DNA of 12,172 nucleotides, taken from contig JAISQS010000393.1 of the NCBI GenBank assembly GCA_031274045.1, positions 1 through 12,172 of the forward strand. The letters are read 5' to 3'. The first letter of the stretch is position 1. Every line of letters begins with the position of its first letter. Positions 8,672-12,172 of the stretch are shown one piece after another. The translations under genes and the position numbers were made by a program. The notes under the pieces are model-generated. The model saw nothing but the letters and a program-made list of their open reading frames with translations, made no database searches and was not told where the DNA came from. The stretch comes from Planctomycetaceae bacterium. GTDB lineage: Bacteria; Planctomycetota; Planctomycetia; Pirellulales; Thermoguttaceae.

Positions 8672-8769
8672 AGCACGCAGATGACGCGGATTTTAAAGAT
8701 ATTCGCAGATGAAGAAATATAATGAAATCAATCTGCGTAAATCATGATGATCTGTGTTATCTGTGTGCT
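8672..8769. repeat. Palindromic repeat, about 98 bp, copy 1
   Basis: The stretch opens with AGCACGCAGATGACGCGGAT and closes with an imperfect reverse complement, ATCTGTGTTATCTGTGTGCT. A further inner pair, CGCAGAT/ATCTGCG, is present. The first 20 bases from GCACGCAG recur exactly at 10303-10322. It lies between the two sulfatase genes. A transcript would fold into a long hairpin. Similar elements are widely dispersed in bacterial genomes; that last statement is recalled knowledge. Confidence 0.85.
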
Positions 8770-8783
8770 AAAAAAACGATAAT

Positions 8784-8816
8784 CCCACAAAATCCGAAAT
8801 AATCAGTTTATTTTTA
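8784..8816 (+). repeat. 33-bp motif, copy 2, directly before a sulfatase start
   Basis: Matches 117-149 at 29 of 33 positions. Its last base is the A of the ATG of the second sulfatase, so it forms the entire immediate leader of that gene. No Shine-Dalgarno sequence is present in it. It may be a promoter or leader element, or part of a larger dispersed repeat. Confidence 0.45.
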
Positions 8817-10219
8817 TGTCAAAATTATTTTTCATTTTTTCGTTTTTATTTATTTGGTCAAATTTATTTTTTGGTATTTGTTTTGCTGATGGCGGCAGAC
8901 CGAACATTATTTTGGTGTTGATTGATGATATGGGTTGGAGTGATCTTTCTTGTTTTGGTGGTGAGGCTGTTCGGACTCCGAATATAGATCGTCTTGCCAA
9001 AGAGGGGATTTCATTTTCGCAATTTTATGTTGCTGCGCCTTTGTGTTCGCCGTCTCGTTGTGCGGTTACGACGGGTCAATATCCGAATCGTTGGCGGATT
9101 ACATCTTATCTTGATAATCGACAGCGTAATATTGAGCGTGGTGTAGCACAATGGCTTGATGTTTCTGCGCCGACGCTTCCTCGTTTTTTGCGTGAGGCGG
9201 GTTATGCGACGGGGCATTTTGGCAAATGGCACTTGGGCGGTCAACGCGATGTCGGCGATGCTCCGTTGATCAAGGAGTACGGATTTGATGAATCATTGAC
9301 AAATTTTGAGGGTTTGGGTTCGCGTGTTTTGCCGTTGTTAAATGCGTTTGACGGAACAACTCCGAAGAAGCACGCACTCGGTTCGGACAACTTGGGACGC
9401 GGCGAAATCAGATGGGAAAACCGTAATCGGGTGACAACTCGTTATGTTGATGAGTTGATCAAATTTATAAAGAACGCGGACAAAAATAATAAACCGTTTT
9501 ACGCGAATCTCTGGACGGATGATGTTCATTCACCGTTTTTTCCTGCAGCAAATTTACGCGGCAACAGTTCCAAAAAAGATCGTTATCGAGGAGTGCTTGT
9601 TGAGCTTGATCAGCAACTCGCACCGTTATTTGAACTCGTGCAAAATAATGAAAAGTTGAGGGATAATACATTGATCTTTTTGTTCAGTGACAACGGACCC
9701 GAACAAGGTGCCGGTTCGTCTGCGCCTTTGCGCGGATCAAAGGGTACGTTATACGAGGGAGGGATTCGTTCGCCGCTCATCGTTTGGGGCAAGGGGCTGC
9801 TGAACAAACAAAAACAAGGCTCAAAAAATAATCAAAGTATCATTCAATCGACTGATCTTGTTCCGTCTGTTTTGAAAATTGCCGGAGTTAAAACGCCGGA
9901 TAAAGTTATTTTTGACGGCGAAGATTTTTCAGAAATACTACTCGGCAACGCAACAGAACAAAAACGAAAAAACCCAATCTTCTGGCAACGCCCGCCAGAC
10001 CGAAGCGGAACAAAAAAAGAGCCGTTGCCGGATTTAGCGTTGCGCGAAGAGCAATGGAAATTCCTAATGCAATTCGATAACTCACTACCACAACTCTACA
10101 ACATCGAAAACGATCCAAGCGAATCAAAAAACCTCGCCGAAGAACATAAAAACATCACAACAAACCTGCAAAAAAAATTAGAAAAATGGTACAAATCAAT
10201 CGCCGAGCAACAACAATAA
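8816..10219 (+). CDS. Secreted type I sulfatase (CSPSR formylglycine motif)
   Basis: A protein of 467 residues. The signal sequence MSKLFFIFSFLFIWSNLFFG is followed by a likely cleavage site near residue 24 (CFA-DGG). Sulfatase hallmarks are all canonical: LIDDMGWSDL (D37, D38), CSPSRCAVTTGQYPNR with Cys77 as the formylglycine residue, GKWHLGG, FLFSDNGPEQGAGSSAPLRG, and KGTLYEGGIRSPLIVW. The C-terminal region LYNIENDPSESKNLAEE is also typical. It hydrolyses a sulfate ester on an extracellular or periplasmic substrate, probably a glycan. The length is usual for the family, so the gene appears complete. It follows the first sulfatase by 249 bases, most of which is a palindromic repeat, so the two need not share a transcript. 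The sequence is clearly diverged from the first sulfatase, which argues for different substrates rather than recent duplication. Confidence 0.95.
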   Translation: MSKLFFIFSFLFIWSNLFFGICFADGGRPNIILVLIDDMGWSDLSCFGGEAVRTPNIDRLAKEGISFSQFYVAAPLCSPSRCAVTTGQYPNRWRITSYLDNRQRNIERGVAQWLDVSAPTLPRFLREAGYATGHFGKWHLGGQRDVGDAPLIKEYGFDESLTNFEGLGSRVLPLLNAFDGTTPKKHALGSDNLGRGEIRWENRNRVTTRYVDELIKFIKNADKNNKPFYANLWTDDVHSPFFPAANLRGNSSKKDRYRGVLVELDQQLAPLFELVQNNEKLRDNTLIFLFSDNGPEQGAGSSAPLRGSKGTLYEGGIRSPLIVWGKGLLNKQKQGSKNNQSIIQSTDLVPSVLKIAGVKTPDKVIFDGEDFSEILLGNATEQKRKNPIFWQRPPDRSGTKKEPLPDLALREEQWKFLMQFDNSLPQLYNIENDPSESKNLAEEHKNITTNLQKKLEKWYKSIAEQQQ

Positions 10220-10302
10220 TCTTATTTACGACCTGATTTTCTTACAAAAACAACCTTAGTAACCCGTGAATCTCCCACAAACATAACACCAAACATCTTT
10301 TG

Positions 10303-10403
10303 GCACGCAGATGACGCGGATTATCAGGATTTGCGCAGATTTTTTATAGATGTCTAATCTTCTTTATCTGCGCATATCTTTAGAATCTGCGTTATCTGCG
10401 TGC
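10303..10403. repeat. Palindromic repeat, about 101 bp, copy 2
   Basis: Same family as 8672-8769. It begins GCACGCAGATGACGCGGATT and ends AATCTGCGTTATCTGCGTGC, almost its perfect reverse complement, with inner paired pieces (GCGCAGAT and ATCTGCGC). The arms are better preserved than in copy 1, suggesting a younger copy. It lies between the second sulfatase and the AlbA_2-type gene. A possible GTG start of that gene (10400) falls inside it and is probably not real. Confidence 0.87.
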
Positions 10404-10444
10404 TAAAAAATATAAAAGAGCTAAACAAAATTATAGAGTATAAA

Positions 10445-11893
10445 ATGACAGAGCAGGAATTAAAGAAACTTATGGATGATTTGGTAAAACCACCATTTGA
10501 AAATGAATGGGTTGAGTTCAAACTCAATTACCATTCATCGGAAGAAATCGGTGAACAAATATCCGCCCTTTCAAATGGTGCGTGTACTCAAAATCAGCCG
10601 TATGGATATTTGATATTTGGAGTAGAAGATAATACGCACATTATTAAGGGAACTACATTTAAGGGAAAAACGCACAAGGCAAAAGGGGGCGCAGATATGG
10701 AATTTTGGCTGACAATGCGTCTCAATCCTAAAATAGATTTCTCCATATATGAATTTGATTATGATACGCAAAGACATATTACTCTGTTTATTATTCCGGC
10801 AACACAAAAGCAACCGGTTGAGTTTCTCAATCAGGCGTATATACGGATTGGGAGTATTACCAAAAAGTTGAATGAATTTCCTGATAAGCAGGCAAAGATA
10901 TGGAAAATGGAATCCACACCTTTTGAAAAAGAGATTGCAAAAGACGGCTTACAAATTTCTGATATACCCAAGTATTTAAGTTGCGAAACGTATTTTGATT
11001 TAATGAAATTGCCTTATCCCACAAATCAACAAGGTGTGGTTGAAAAATTTTTAGAAGAAGGATATGTTGTAAAAAATACAAGTTATGCCATTACAAAACT
11101 GGGCGCAATACTGCTTGCAAAAGAATTAAAGGATTTTGAAAACGTAGAGCGAAAATCTCCGAGAGTCATCGTATACAAAGGGAAAAATAAAGTAGAAACG
11201 ATTAGAGAACAATGTGGGTCTAAAGGATATGCTGTTGGTTTTGAAGGTTTAGTAACTTGGATAAATAGTCAATTACCCGCAAATGAAGAAATTGGCAAGG
11301 CACTTCGGACGGAGTCGCGTATGTATCCCGAAATATCAATCAGAGAATTAGTAGCGAATGCTTTAATTCATCAAGATTTCACCGTGCGAGGCTTTCCAAT
11401 GATAGAAATATTTTCTGACAGAATCGAAATATCAAATTCAGGAACGCCGTTGGTAACACCGAAGCGATTTATTGACGGTTATATTTCACGAAACGAAAAA
11501 TTAGCGGATACAATGAGGCGGATGGGATATTGCGAGGAAAAGGGGAGTGGGATGGATAAGGTAATATTTTACAATGAACTCTACCAACTGCCGCCAATCA
11601 ACGTTACCGTTGCCGAACATCGAACAAGTGTAACGATATACAGCTACAAAGCGTTAAATCATTTGAATAAAAGCGAAAAAATACGAGCATGTTACCAACA
11701 TGCTTGTTTGAAATACGTTTCCAATGAAAAAATGACAAATCAGTCGCTTCGGGAACGATTCAAAATTGAAGGTCAGAATTCGGCTGTTGCATCAAGAATT
11801 ATTAGAGATGCGTTAGAGGCAAAAGAAATCAAAGAAGATGATCCTGGCAGTAAATCGAGAAAATACGCAAGCTACCTCCCGTTTTGGGCGTAG
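10445..11893 (+). CDS. AlbA_2/Schlafen-type domain protein with HATPase_c_4-like region and C-terminal winged helix (putative regulator)
   Basis: A protein of 482 residues from the ATG at 10445. An open frame extends to a GTG at 10400, but that codon lies inside a palindromic repeat. The N-terminal AlbA_2 domain (about residues 20-130) shows NEWVEFKLNYHSSEEIGEQISALSN and GYLIFGVED. The region around residues 294-375 reads IRELVANALIHQDF, MIEIFSDRIEISNSG, ISRNEKLADTMRRMGYCEEKGSGM, which is the HATPase_c_4-like signature of these proteins. The last 70 residues (from about KIRACYQHACLKYV) look like a winged helix-turn-helix. Such proteins are often annotated as transcriptional regulators or RecG-like. 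Actual functions are poorly known and some sit near defence genes. Full length for the family. No partner gene is visible in the window. Confidence 0.88.
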   Translation: MTEQELKKLMDDLVKPPFENEWVEFKLNYHSSEEIGEQISALSNGACTQNQPYGYLIFGVEDNTHIIKGTTFKGKTHKAKGGADMEFWLTMRLNPKIDFSIYEFDYDTQRHITLFIIPATQKQPVEFLNQAYIRIGSITKKLNEFPDKQAKIWKMESTPFEKEIAKDGLQISDIPKYLSCETYFDLMKLPYPTNQQGVVEKFLEEGYVVKNTSYAITKLGAILLAKELKDFENVERKSPRVIVYKGKNKVETIREQCGSKGYAVGFEGLVTWINSQLPANEEIGKALRTESRMYPEISIRELVANALIHQDFTVRGFPMIEIFSDRIEISNSGTPLVTPKRFIDGYISRNEKLADTMRRMGYCEEKGSGMDKVIFYNELYQLPPINVTVAEHRTSVTIYSYKALNHLNKSEKIRACYQHACLKYVSNEKMTNQSLRERFKIEGQNSAVASRIIRDALEAKEIKEDDPGSKSRKYASYLPFWA

Positions 11894-11897
11894 TTTT

Positions 11898-11987
11898 TTA
11901 TTTGACGGTTATTTGATAAAACACCGGTTTGGTAACCGTAAGTCCTTATAAATAAGGATTTCTTATTTGACGGTTATTTGATAAAAC
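11898..11987 (+). repeat. 25-bp perfect direct repeat, two copies 65 bp apart
   Basis: Positions 11898-11922 and 11963-11987 are identical and contain GACGGTTATTTGATAAAAC. The first copy begins five bases after the stop codon of the AlbA_2-type gene. The second overlaps the left end of the palindrome at 11985-12106. Direct repeats flanking a short insert may be the footprint of an insertion or of slippage. The 40 bases between them hold two hairpins. Confidence 0.85.
11940..11961 (+). terminator. Hairpin downstream of the AlbA_2-type gene, possible terminator
   Basis: A stem of TCCTTA/TAAGGA with loop TAAA is extended by a G-T and two A-T pairs. It lies about 47 bases after the stop codon and is followed by the T-containing but not pure sequence TCTTATTTG. 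A smaller hairpin, CGGTT/AACCG (11925-11938), lies just before it. The tail is weak for an intrinsic terminator, so this call is tentative. Confidence 0.35.
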
Positions 11988-12106
11988 GCGAAATACACGA
12001 AAAAACAATATGCGAAAATTTTAATAAACACTGGAAATAAACACTGGAAATAAACACATTTTTAAAATCACTTTCGCGAATTTCGTTTTTTAGCGTGGTT
12101 CGCGTT
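11985..12106. repeat. Second palindromic repeat family, about 122 bp, with internal 13-bp tandem repeat
   Basis: The outer arms AACGCGAAATACACGAAAAA and the reverse complement of the segment ending TAGCGTGGTTCGCGTT pair along about 35 bases with a few mismatches (TTCGCG repeats on one side, CGCGAA on the other). The centre holds nearly three copies of a 13-base unit, AAATAAACACTGG (12023-12058). No coding potential is seen. The sequence family differs from the GCACGCAG palindromes but has the same kind of architecture. The rest of the window to its end shows nothing recognisable. Confidence 0.75.
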
Positions 12107-12172
12107 AAAAAAATTATTTCGTTATGTTTCGTTATTTTGATTGTTTCGTATTCTCAAAAAAACATCTCAAAA

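Noticed and set aside
10400..10444. A GTG start extending the AlbA_2-type protein by 15 residues.
   Set aside because: The codon lies inside the arm of a palindromic repeat and the added residues (LKNIKELNKIIEYK) are not typical of the domain start. The ATG at 10445 fits better.
11898..12106. A degenerate CRISPR array, because of repeated units at regular spacing.
   Set aside because: There are only two 25-base copies, the 13-base units have no spacers, and no cas genes are present.

Overview
The window reads as accessory DNA from an AT-rich, Gram-negative-type environmental bacterium. Planctomycetota or a related PVC phylum is the best guess. The reasons are two neighbouring secreted type I sulfatases, an SxtJ-like small membrane protein, mostly absent Shine-Dalgarno sequences, and several dispersed palindromic repeat families. 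This assignment is inference; no rRNA, tRNA or other phylogenetic marker is present.

Left block (155-6436, all on the minus strand, read from right to left). This is a tightly packed gene set for a polyprenyl-phosphate-linked surface glycan or glycolipid. In order of transcription it contains: a UbiA-family decaprenyl-phosphate phosphoribosyltransferase-like enzyme; a class I SAM methyltransferase with an N-terminal zinc-ribbon-like segment; a radical SAM protein with SPASM/twitch-like C-terminal cysteines; a second SAM methyltransferase; a large GT-C-like multi-membrane-span protein; and a small SxtJ-like membrane protein. A plausible reading is that the UbiA-like enzyme makes a lipid-linked pentose donor, the GT-C-like protein uses it on the outer face of the membrane, and the methyltransferases and radical SAM enzyme modify the product.

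The striking feature of this block is simple-sequence repeats inside three of the six genes. They are a run of 14 C (coding strand) near the start of the UbiA-like gene, (AG)6 inside the first methyltransferase, and (AG)28 inside the second. In the sequence as given, the (AG)6 gene is out of frame, and loss of exactly one AG unit restores a complete methyltransferase. The (AG)28 gene is in frame. The C14 tract separates two upstream starts that lie in different frames. The radical SAM gene also carries a one-base frame break just before its last cysteines. Together this looks like a combinatorial phase-variation (contingency) locus.

Middle (6486-6897). A 412-bp element has near-symmetrical inverted arms: the outer 26 bp match at 25 of 26 positions, and the inner arms are also well matched. 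It lies exactly between the divergent left and right blocks. It may be a MITE, an invertible promoter segment, or a twin promoter made by inverted duplication.

Right block (6911-11893, plus strand). It holds two exported sulfatases with Cys-type formylglycine motifs (CAPTR and CSPSR), followed by an AlbA_2/Schlafen-type putative regulator with a C-terminal ATPase-like domain and winged helix. About 100-bp palindromic repeats of one family follow each sulfatase. A second palindromic family and a 25-bp direct repeat follow the AlbA_2 gene.

No tRNA, rRNA, CRISPR array, transposase or integrase was seen.
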